Of a stretch of 6,692 nt of DNA, positions 1 through 5,126 are shown piece by piece. Within the stretch, counting starts at the first letter, position 1. Each line of letters begins with the position of its first letter. The translations under genes and the position numbers were made by a program. Source of the DNA: Halanaeroarchaeum sp051744605 (GTDB taxonomy: Archaea > Halobacteriota > Halobacteria > Halobacteriales > Halobacteriaceae); contig JBNJDE010000108.1 of assembly GCA_051744605.1 (NCBI GenBank), positions 1 to 6,692 on the forward strand. Direction: 5' to 3'. The notes beneath the pieces are model-generated. The model made no database searches, was not told the DNA's origin, and saw only the letters and a list, made by a program, of their open reading frames with translations.

Positions 1-1293
1 GTCGACCTGGTGGACGAGACGAAGGCGGTCGTCGAGGGGACACGCGGCCGCTACCTGACCACCGAGGGCGATTACGCCCTCGAAGACCTCGAGGAACTCC
101 CGTGTTCGTGTGCTGCGTGCTCGGTCGGCATCGAGGAGTTCGACCGGGAGGCGTGTGTGGCGCACAACCGGAACGTCCTCGCTGGCGAACTCGGACGGGT
201 CCGACAGCGCGTCCGCGACGGCCGACTCCGGGACTACATCGAGGGCCAGGCGCGCCACGTCGCGTGGCTCACGGCCGCGTTCCGCGAACTCGACGACCAG
301 TGGACCTACCAGGAGACCCGCACGCCGGTGTACCGCGACCGACTGTTGCTCTCCGCGAGCGAGGACACGCTCCGGCGGGTCGAGATCCAGCGCTTTGCCA
401 ACCGCGTGACGAGCCGATTCGAACGCCGGTTGACCGACGTGCCGCTCCTGCTGGTGCCCTGCTCGGCGAAGAAGCCCTACAGCGAATCCCAGAGCCACCG
501 CCAGTTCCAGCAGGCCGCCCGCTACCGGGCCCACGTCGTCTCGATGACCTCGCCCATCGGCGTCGTGCCCCAGGAACTGGAGTTGACTTACCCCGCCCAG
601 CACTACGACTCGGTCGTCACCGGTCGGTGGAGCGCCGACGAGGTCGAGATGGTGGCCGACATCCTGCGCGCCTACCTCGACAGCACCGACTATCCGCGCA
701 TCGTCGCCCACGTCCCCGAACACGGCTACCGCGAGGTCGTCGAACGGGCCACCGCCGACTTCGATATCCCCGTCGAGTTCACGGTCGAGGACCACCCCAC
801 GACGGATGCCTCGCTGGCGAACCTCGGCGACGCCCTCGAGGGCGAACGGACCATCCGCGTCCAGGAGCGCGAACGGGCGACCCTCGCGGCCGTGGCGGAC
901 TACCACCTGGGCGCGGGCGCCGCCGCAGCGCTCTTCGATGACGTCACGATGCGCGGTCGCTACCCGAAACTGCAGGCCATCGCCCCCGACGGGGAGCAGC
1001 TGGCCGCGCTCGTACCGAAGTACGGCAGTATCGCGCTGACCCTCGATGGCGCCCGACGGTGGGCCGAGAGCCCGATTCCGACGAAGACGGTTCAAATCGA
1101 CGACTTCGTCCCCCACGGCAGCGTCCTCGCTCCCGGCGTGGTGGCGGCGGATCGGGCCATCAGGGAGGGCGACGAGGTGGTCGTCGAGGGGCCCTCGGCC
1201 TTCGGAATCGGTCGCGCGGCCGTCCACGGTCGGGCGATGGCGGAGGGAACCCGTGGCGTCGCGGTCGACGTCCGGCACGTGACCGAACGGTGA
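1..1293 (+). CDS. arcS: Archaeosine synthase ArcS (TgtA2), 5'-truncated by the window edge
   Basis: ArcS adds lysine to the preQ0 base already inserted at position 15 of archaeal tRNA; RaSEA then converts this adduct to archaeosine. The reading frame is open from base 1, so the start lies upstream; family members are about 580 residues and 430 are present. Numbering from the GTG at base 10, residues 32-52 hold Cys32-x-Cys34-x2-Cys37 and His52, the zinc site that ends the tRNA-guanine transglycosylase-like domain. Residues 150-163 read PCSAKKPYSESQSH, an exact fit to the ArcS signature PC-x3-KPY-x2-S-x2-H, with Cys151 the likely preQ0-binding nucleophile. Residues about 358-425 look like a C-terminal PUA tRNA-binding domain. 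The ArcS signature and the PUA domain together separate it from TgtA, the base-exchange enzyme, which lacks the signature. The stop is TGA at 1291-1293. The partner gene raSEA lies downstream on the same strand at 5127. No frame damage is visible. Confidence 0.95.
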   Translation, partial: VDLVDETKAVVEGTRGRYLTTEGDYALEDLEELPCSCAACSVGIEEFDREACVAHNRNVLAGELGRVRQRVRDGRLRDYIEGQARHVAWLTAAFRELDDQWTYQETRTPVYRDRLLLSASEDTLRRVEIQRFANRVTSRFERRLTDVPLLLVPCSAKKPYSESQSHRQFQQAARYRAHVVSMTSPIGVVPQELELTYPAQHYDSVVTGRWSADEVEMVADILRAYLDSTDYPRIVAHVPEHGYREVVERATADFDIPVEFTVEDHPTTDASLANLGDALEGERTIRVQERERATLAAVADYHLGAGAAAALFDDVTMRGRYPKLQAIAPDGEQLAALVPKYGSIALTLDGARRWAESPIPTKTVQIDDFVPHGSVLAPGVVAADRAIREGDEVVVEGPSAFGIGRAAVHGRAMAEGTRGVAVDVRHVTER

Positions 1294-1310
1294 GGTCGGG
1301 AGACCGGCGC

Positions 1311-1332
1311 GGGACAGGTTGATTTTTGTCCC
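1311..1332 (+). promoter_or_regulatory. Promoter with overlapping inverted repeat before the small membrane gene
   Basis: The T-rich stretch GATTTTTG (1321-1328) is centred about 28 bases before the ATG at 1353, the usual place for a haloarchaeal TATA box on a leaderless transcript. It sits in a perfect inverted repeat, GGGACA (1311-1316) and TGTCCC (1327-1332), separated by 10 bases. The repeat could be a repressor site over the TATA box, or a hairpin helping to end arcS transcription. The sequence does not decide between these. Confidence 0.4.
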
Positions 1333-1352
1333 TGGGTGTTCGATGCTCCCGT

Positions 1353-1625
1353 ATGGAAGCAAGCACGCTCTATCTGGTCATGTCGGTCCTCGGTGGGCTC
1401 GGACTGTTCGCGGTGTATCTGCTCCTGCGACAGGTCCGCTACTGGCCGTTCCCGGTGCGGACGACGGAGTTCAGCATCGAGCGCGACCCCGCCGTCGCCG
1501 AACGCGCTGCCGAACGCGGCCCCTCCGGCGAGGAGGGCGACGTCGAGGCCGAGCCAGTCGAGCGCGGGGAGCAGTCGCTGTGGGACCGGCTGAAGCTGGG
1601 ACTGTACACCTACCAGAAGCGCTGA
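1353..1625 (+). CDS. Small single-pass membrane protein of unknown function (90 aa)
   Basis: I do not recognise this protein. The ATG at 1353 was chosen because it is the first ATG in frame, has a TATA-like element 28 bases upstream, and places a hydrophobic helix directly at the N-terminus; an upstream in-frame TTG at 1326 lies inside that promoter element. Residues about 5-24 (from LYLVMSVLGG to about VYLLL) form one transmembrane segment. A short basic and aromatic stretch (RQVRYWPFPVR) follows, then an acidic, Glu/Ala/Arg-rich soluble tail of about 50 residues, ending in an amphipathic piece (LWDRLKLGLYTYQKR). The charge pattern suggests that the N-terminus is outside and the tail cytoplasmic. 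It starts 60 bases after arcS and ends 60 bases before the next small gene, and each has its own promoter-like element, so it is probably a separate unit. Codon use matches its neighbours, which supports real coding. Confidence 0.75.
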   Translation: MEASTLYLVMSVLGGLGLFAVYLLLRQVRYWPFPVRTTEFSIERDPAVAERAAERGPSGEEGDVEAEPVERGEQSLWDRLKLGLYTYQKR

Positions 1626-1626
1626 A

Positions 1627-1660
1627 GACGGTCGAGGCCGTCGGACGTCGGGACTGTTTT
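1627..1660 (+). promoter_or_regulatory. Weak hairpin plus T-rich promoter element between two small genes
   Basis: GACGG (1627-1631) and CCGTC (1638-1642) can pair around a 6-base loop just after the TGA at 1623-1625. TGTTTT (1655-1660) lies about 27 bases before the ATG at 1686 and is the only AT-rich spot there, so it is the likely TATA box of the following gene; it could also serve as the T-tract ending the preceding transcript. Confidence 0.3.
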
Positions 1661-1685
1661 CACCCACGGGATCCAACCGACGGCC

Positions 1686-2072
1686 ATGGAAGCGCTATCG
1701 CTGGGCGTCCCGCGGCCGATCCTCGACGCCCTCCCCGAGGAAGGGGTGGACGCCGGCTCCGACATGCAACGCGTCGTCGCCTCGTGGCAGGAACGGATCA
1801 ACGAGTCCATCGAACGGGCCGCAGACGACCGGGAGGCGGTCGCGTCGGTGGCGGACGCCATCGAGGAACTCGAGTCGCGCCGGGACCGCTACGACGAGTT
1901 CGTCGTCGAACTCCGCGCCTGGGGGCAATCGCCGATCTACGCCATCGCCTGGCGCAACCTCTACATGGACCTGCTCGCCCAGATATACGAGCACGAGACG
2001 CTGGGCGCGGAACTGGAGCGCGAGCGGAACGTCCGGCTGGTCGAAGACGGCATTCGTCTCGGGGAACAATAA
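1686..2072 (+). CDS. Soluble acidic helical protein of unknown function (128 aa)
   Basis: I do not recognise a named family. The ATG at 1686 is the first in frame and follows a TGTTTT element at leaderless distance. No signal peptide or membrane segment is visible and there are no cysteines, so metal or Fe-S binding through Cys is unlikely. Residues about 25-75 are heptad-like and rich in Glu, Arg, Ala and Ile (around INESIERAADDREAV and IEELESRRDRYDEFV), suggesting a helical hairpin or short coiled coil. Residues about 77-105 contain an aromatic-rich segment (AWGQSPIYAIAWRNLYMDL) that may be a binding or dimer surface. The C-terminus is again helical and charged. It ends 30 bases before the SAMP gene; the TATA-like element in that gap suggests the SAMP gene has its own promoter, though read-through is possible. 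Acidic composition and GC3 fit a native haloarchaeal gene. Confidence 0.8.
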   Translation: MEALSLGVPRPILDALPEEGVDAGSDMQRVVASWQERINESIERAADDREAVASVADAIEELESRRDRYDEFVVELRAWGQSPIYAIAWRNLYMDLLAQIYEHETLGAELERERNVRLVEDGIRLGEQ

Positions 2073-2081
2073 GGTAAAACG
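2069..2081 (+). promoter_or_regulatory. Promoter of the SAMP3-like two-gene unit
   Basis: The AT-rich run ATAAGGTAAAACG is centred about 27 bases before the ATG at 2103, matching the TATA position of leaderless haloarchaeal genes. It overlaps the TAA stop (2070-2072) of the preceding gene. There is no Shine-Dalgarno sequence before the ATG (the local sequence is GACTACCAACC), which supports leaderless initiation. Confidence 0.5.
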
Positions 2082-2102
2082 GCCTGGCACCGACTACCAA
2101 CC

Positions 2103-2381
2103 ATGAACGTGGAACTTCGCCTGTTCGCGAACTTCCGGGAGACGGTCGGCCAGAAGACCATCGACCGCGAGTTCGCGGGGGATGCGACCATCGAGACCGT
2201 GCTTCGCGGCCTGGAGGACGAGTTCCCCGACTTCGAGGGGGCGTTCGTCCAGGACGGAGAGATTCTGCCGCAGGTCAACGTCCTCAAGAACGGCCGGGAG
2301 GTCCACCACCTCGAGGGCCTCGAGACCGACGTCGCGGACGGCGACAAGATCTCCATCTTTCCGCCGGTCGCCGGTGGATAG
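2103..2381 (+). CDS. samp3: SAMP3/MoaD-like ubiquitin-fold sulfur carrier and protein modifier
   Basis: This 92-residue beta-grasp protein has the MoaD/SAMP layout: an N-terminal strand (VELRLFANFRE), the conserved VNVLKNG segment (58-64), the DGDKISIFPPVAGG end (79-92) and a C-terminal Gly91-Gly92. An E1-like enzyme (UbaA/MoeB type) adenylates such a diGly tail, which then either carries sulfur for molybdopterin or tungstopterin or is joined to target lysines. Length and sequence resemble Haloferax SAMP3 as I recall it more closely than SAMP1, which is 87 residues. Lys18 and Lys62 correspond to SAMP3 lysines that I recall as chain-linkage sites, whereas the third, position 55, is Leu here. 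The gene abuts the next one exactly (TAG 2379-2381, ATG 2382) and converges on an AOR gene that needs a dithiolene pterin, supporting a MoaD role. The MoaD/SAMP family is clear; the SAMP3 assignment is by recalled similarity. Confidence 0.9.
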   Translation: MNVELRLFANFRETVGQKTIDREFAGDATIETVLRGLEDEFPDFEGAFVQDGEILPQVNVLKNGREVHHLEGLETDVADGDKISIFPPVAGG

Positions 2382-2636
2382 ATGCAGATAGAACGCTCCT
2401 TCCGGGGCATCTCGGCCCGACTTGCTCGTCACTACCTCGCGAACCTGGGTGGGGAGATCAAAGACGACGAGACGGTGGAAGGGGCCAACTGGCGGGCCTC
2501 GCTCTCGGCTGAGACGGTAGCGATCGGTCCCTCCCTGGAACTGACGGAGATAACCCTCGTCTTCGAGGGGCCCGAGGAGACCCTGGAGCCACTCGTCGAG
2601 CGATTCGCGCAGAAAGCGATGCGCGCGGGCGGATAG
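2382..2636 (+). CDS. Small alpha/beta protein with Gly-Gly C-terminus, cotranscribed with the SAMP3-like gene
   Basis: This 84-residue protein has no function I can assign. Its ATG follows the SAMP stop codon with no spacer, so the two are almost certainly translated from one mRNA. Secondary structure by eye is strand (IERSFRGI), helix (SARLARHYLANLGGEI), strand (WRASLSAETVAI), strand (LTEITLVFEG), helix (PEETLEPLVERFAQKAMR), then a terminal Ala-Gly-Gly. This is a compact beta-alpha-beta-beta-alpha fold and not the usual beta-grasp order, because the conserved VNVLKNG and FPPVxGG segments are absent. There are no cysteines and no membrane segment. The gene order suggests a helper for sulfur transfer, pterin assembly or SAMP conjugation; this is inference from context. 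The terminal Gly-Gly could be functional or chance. Codon use is native. Confidence 0.85.
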   Translation: MQIERSFRGISARLARHYLANLGGEIKDDETVEGANWRASLSAETVAIGPSLELTEITLVFEGPEETLEPLVERFAQKAMRAGG

Positions 2637-2660
2637 GAAAAGGCTACTGCTCCCGTTTTC
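2637..2660. terminator. Putative bidirectional terminator between convergent SAMP unit and AOR gene
   Basis: The 26 bases between the two convergent stop codons contain GAAAA (2637-2641) and TTTTC (2656-2660). Each strand therefore ends in a short T-tract just past its stop codon: GTTTTC for the plus strand and CCTTTTC for the minus strand. Archaeal termination mainly needs such T-tracts. The two tracts are also complementary, but the resulting stem would be AT-only and weak. Confidence 0.5.
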
Positions 2661-2662
2661 GA

Positions 2663-4588
2663 TCAGTCGTCAGCCGAGACGCCGCCACGGGAGACGCCCG
2701 TTCCCGGTCCGACGTCGATGCCGAGTTCGTCCAACCGCTCGTCCGGCACCACGCCGTCGACCCACTGGCGCCCGCTGTAGTACTCGTCTTTCATCTGATC
2801 GAGTTCGGCGAGCTGGCCCTCCGCGCCGCCCTGGCCGGGGATCGCGTCCTCGTGGCCCTCCACGAACCGTCCCGGCAGGGTGTCGTCCTCGCCGTCGAAG
2901 CCGACCAGGTTGTTGTAGTAGCGCTCGAGCGTGTAGATGCGCTTGCCGGCCTCGATGAGTTCGTCTTCGCTCAGGTCGAGGCCCGACATCCCGTTGTACT
3001 GCAACACGTACTCCTCGATGCCCTCCGCGAACGCGTTGAACTTGCAGATGTCGAAGGAGTCGGAGATGGCGTGCATGTCCTGGAAGGTGATGGTGAGTTC
3101 GCCCTTCCCCTCGGGGTCCGCGGGGTCGACCTTCTCGGGGAAGCCGAGGATCTCCGCCGAGGGCGTGTACCCGCGGAGGTGGCACGCGCCGCGGTTCGAG
3201 GTGGCGTAGCCGATGGCCATGCCCTTCATGGCTCGCGGGTCGTACGCCGGGATGGTCTGGTTCTTGACGTCGAGGCGGGCGTCGTGGGCGTCGTAGCGCT
3301 CGGCAACCCCTTTGGCCCCTTCGGCCAGCGCGTCGCCGAGTTCGCCCTCCCGGTGACCGATCTTGCGGAGCAACTCGAACATGTCGTCCTGGTTGCCCCA
3401 CTCGAGGTCCTCGTCGACGTATCCCTTCTCGGCCATCTCCATGCCCATCGCGAGGAGATTACCGGACTCGATGGAGTCCATGCCCAGTTCGTTACACCGG
3501 TTCATCATGACGGCGCTCTTCTCCGCGTCGTCGTTCATCGAGTTCGGCCCGAGCGAGAAGGCGGGTTCGTACTCGAAGGACTCCATCCGGACGTGGTGGT
3601 CCTCGCCGCCGAGGGTGGTCTCGACCTCGACCTCCTTCTTGCAGGCGACCGGGCAGGAGTGACAGGTCGGTTCGTCCACGAGGATGTTCTCGCGAACCCA
3701 CTCGCCGGAGGTCTGTTCGGCCTCGATGTTCGGCGCCGATGGGTCGTCCTCGGCTTCGGAGTGCGTCGAGGTGTACCGACCGTTGCGGGTCGGGAGCCCG
3801 TCCATCTCCTCGGTGAGGTTCATCAGGACGTTGGTGCCGTACACCGACAGTCCCCCCTCGTTCGGGGCGGTGATGTCTGACTCTCTGATGACCTCGGTGG
3901 CCTGTTTGTGTCCCTCCTGGAAGGTCTCTGTGTCCTTCGGTTTCGGCATGTCCGTGCCGGATTTGACCATCACGGCCTTGAGGTTCTTCGAGCCCATAAC
4001 CGCCCCCGTCCCGCCTCGGCCAGAGGCGCGGTCGTCCTCGTTGATGATACAGCCGAATTTGACCTGGTTCTCGCCCGCCGGCCCGATACCCATGAAGCTC
4101 AGGTTCTTGCCGTAGGACCCCTCGACCTCGTCTTCGAGGGTCTCACGCGCTTCGTGGGTGGTCATCCCCCAGAGGTGGGAGGCGTCTCGCAACTCGACCT
4201 CGCCGTCCTCCACGACCGCGTAGACCGGGTCGTCTGCCTGCCCCTCGAAGAGGAGGCCGTCGAATCCGGCCCACTTGAGGCGCGCCCCGGACCAGCCGCC
4301 GTGGTGGGAGTCGGTCACGGTGTTCGTGAGCGGCGATTTCGTCACGACCGCGATGCGGCCGCTCATGGTCGCTTGCGTGCCCGTGAGTGGGCCGTTCATG
4401 AACGCCAGGAGGTTGTCCGGCCCCAGCGGCTCCACGTCCGGCCCCTGGTCGAAGACGTACTTGACCCCGAGACCGCGTCCCCCGATGTACTTCCTGGCGT
4501 CCTCGTCGTCGATGCTCTCGTAGTCGACCGTCCCCGAAGACAGGTCGATGCGTGCCACGTGATCGTTGAATCCGCCGATGTCTGTCAT
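2663..4588 (-). CDS. aor: Aldehyde:ferredoxin oxidoreductase, tungsten-pterin enzyme
   Basis: AOR oxidises aldehydes to carboxylic acids in the cytoplasm and passes electrons to ferredoxin. The protein has 641 residues when started at ATG 4588, slightly longer than the roughly 605 of the Pyrococcus enzyme because of a C-terminal tail. The [4Fe-4S] ligands are Cys309-x2-Cys312-x3-Cys316 and Cys515; the 199-residue step from third to fourth matches P. furiosus AOR (Cys295 to Cys494). Other family marks are YIGGRGLGVKYVF (34-46), the pterin-binding GRGGTGAVMGSKNLKAV (190-206), MESFEYEP (335-342), YDPRAMKGMAIGYATSNRGACHLRG (449-473, His470 near the catalytic His) and DSFDICKF (510-517). Start choice: GGGAGAGG ends five bases before ATG 4588, a Shine-Dalgarno site rare among its neighbours; an in-frame ATG at 4603 would put that site inside the gene. 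It converges with the SAMP unit and diverges from the VanZ-like gene. The substrate cannot be read from the sequence. Confidence 0.95.
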   Translation of the reverse strand: MTDIGGFNDHVARIDLSSGTVDYESIDDEDARKYIGGRGLGVKYVFDQGPDVEPLGPDNLLAFMNGPLTGTQATMSGRIAVVTKSPLTNTVTDSHHGGWSGARLKWAGFDGLLFEGQADDPVYAVVEDGEVELRDASHLWGMTTHEARETLEDEVEGSYGKNLSFMGIGPAGENQVKFGCIINEDDRASGRGGTGAVMGSKNLKAVMVKSGTDMPKPKDTETFQEGHKQATEVIRESDITAPNEGGLSVYGTNVLMNLTEEMDGLPTRNGRYTSTHSEAEDDPSAPNIEAEQTSGEWVRENILVDEPTCHSCPVACKKEVEVETTLGGEDHHVRMESFEYEPAFSLGPNSMNDDAEKSAVMMNRCNELGMDSIESGNLLAMGMEMAEKGYVDEDLEWGNQDDMFELLRKIGHREGELGDALAEGAKGVAERYDAHDARLDVKNQTIPAYDPRAMKGMAIGYATSNRGACHLRGYTPSAEILGFPEKVDPADPEGKGELTITFQDMHAISDSFDICKFNAFAEGIEEYVLQYNGMSGLDLSEDELIEAGKRIYTLERYYNNLVGFDGEDDTLPGRFVEGHEDAIPGQGGAEGQLAELDQMKDEYYSGRQWVDGVVPDERLDELGIDVGPGTGVSRGGVSADD

Positions 4589-4592
4589 AGTA

Positions 4593-4600
4593 ACCTCTCC
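4593..4600 (-). promoter_or_regulatory. aor: Shine-Dalgarno site that fixes the AOR start
   Basis: On the minus strand GGAGAGG (bases 4600-4594), with one more G at 4601 from the upstream ATG codon, lies five to six bases before the ATG at 4588. It resembles the anti-16S consensus GGAGGTGA. Its presence argues for a transcript with a short 5' untranslated region and for the 4588 start over the in-frame ATG at 4603. Confidence 0.55.
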
Positions 4601-4640
4601 CATTCATATTGGGCCGCAAACGGGGTAGTTCTTGTCACAG

Positions 4641-4661
4641 GAATGTAACCAGTTCCGGTTA
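4641..4661. promoter_or_regulatory. Divergent control region between AOR and VanZ-like genes, with a short palindrome
   Basis: The 121 bases between the two start codons hold one clear symmetric element: TAACC (4646-4650), spacer AGTTCC, GGTTA (4657-4661). Read on the minus strand, GGTTACATTCC is a TATA-like candidate for AOR; with initiation about 25 bases downstream it would leave a leader that contains the Shine-Dalgarno site. On the plus strand, TCTTTCAC (4679-4686), about 27 bases before the GTG at 4710, is a weak TATA candidate for the VanZ-like gene. The palindrome overlaps the AOR candidate and could be an operator. The arms are only 5 bp, so this is tentative. Confidence 0.35.
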
Positions 4662-4709
4662 TCGGCAGCCGGCGCAGGGTCTTTCACCGGTGGGAACCGA
4701 GGGGGTCCC

Positions 4710-5069
4710 GTGCAACGTCGACGCGACCGAACCAGGGTGGCGGCCGTCGCGTTCGGGGCGGCGCTGGTGGTGGCATCGCTCGTCCCGGGGAGTGGTGCGA
4801 GCAGCCCGGTCTTCGGCCCGTTCGGGATCGTCGGCCTCGACAAGTGGGCCCACGCCGGCGGCTTCTTCGTGCTCACCGTGCTGGTCGTCCGTGCCGTGAA
4901 CGCCCGCGGGACCGTCGTCGCGGTCGCGGTCGGCCTGGTCGCCCTCGGCGGGGGTATCGAGGTCGCCCAGACGGCCATCCCCGGACGGACCTTCGAGGTG
5001 GCCGACTTCGTCGCCGATTTCGTCGGTGTGGTGGCAGGCCTGGCCGTCCACCGGTGGCTGGAGCGCTGA
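4710..5069 (+). CDS. VanZ-like integral membrane protein
   Basis: This is a 119-residue protein of the VanZ-like family, small polytopic membrane proteins named after a teicoplanin-resistance gene; the haloarchaeal members have no established function and need not relate to antibiotics. Starting at GTG 4710, an Arg-rich N-terminus (QRRRDRTR) precedes four hydrophobic segments at about 9-26, 46-63, 67-84 and 99-115. Family marks are DKWAHAGGF (44-52) near the second segment, GGGIEVAQ (80-87) in the third, and PGRTFEVADFVADFVG (91-106) leading into the fourth. GTG was chosen because it begins the family-like sequence and follows a purine-rich GAGGGGG; an upstream in-frame TTG at 4632 would add 26 residues lacking hydrophobic or family character. 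It is divergent from AOR and ends 57 bases before raSEA, which appears to have its own promoter. Confidence 0.85.
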   Translation: MQRRRDRTRVAAVAFGAALVVASLVPGSGASSPVFGPFGIVGLDKWAHAGGFFVLTVLVVRAVNARGTVVAVAVGLVALGGGIEVAQTAIPGRTFEVADFVADFVGVVAGLAVHRWLER

Positions 5070-5095
5070 CGGCCCCGGATACCGGGAACGAAGCC

Positions 5096-5104
5096 GCTTT
5101 AGGC
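5096..5104 (+). promoter_or_regulatory. Promoter of raSEA
   Basis: CGCTTTAGG is the only AT-leaning element in the gap and is centred about 27 bases before the ATG at 5127. No Shine-Dalgarno sequence precedes the ATG (the local sequence is TGCACTCCACT), so a leaderless transcript is likely. Confidence 0.5.
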
Positions 5105-5126
5105 GCACGGCGGCTTGCACTCCACT

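Noticed and set aside
2852..3880. Plus-strand open frame (342 codons) opposite AOR
   Set aside because: It lies wholly inside the AOR gene, whose Fe-S and pterin motifs are intact; the antisense product is a compositional shadow.
4589..4603. In-frame ATG at 4603 as the AOR start
   Set aside because: It would make GGGAGAGG part of the coding sequence, although that site sits at ideal spacing before ATG 4588. It remains possible if the transcript is leaderless.
4710..5069. Antibiotic (teicoplanin) resistance role for the VanZ-like protein
   Set aside because: Archaea lack peptidoglycan, no other van genes are nearby, and the family name reflects only one characterised bacterial member.
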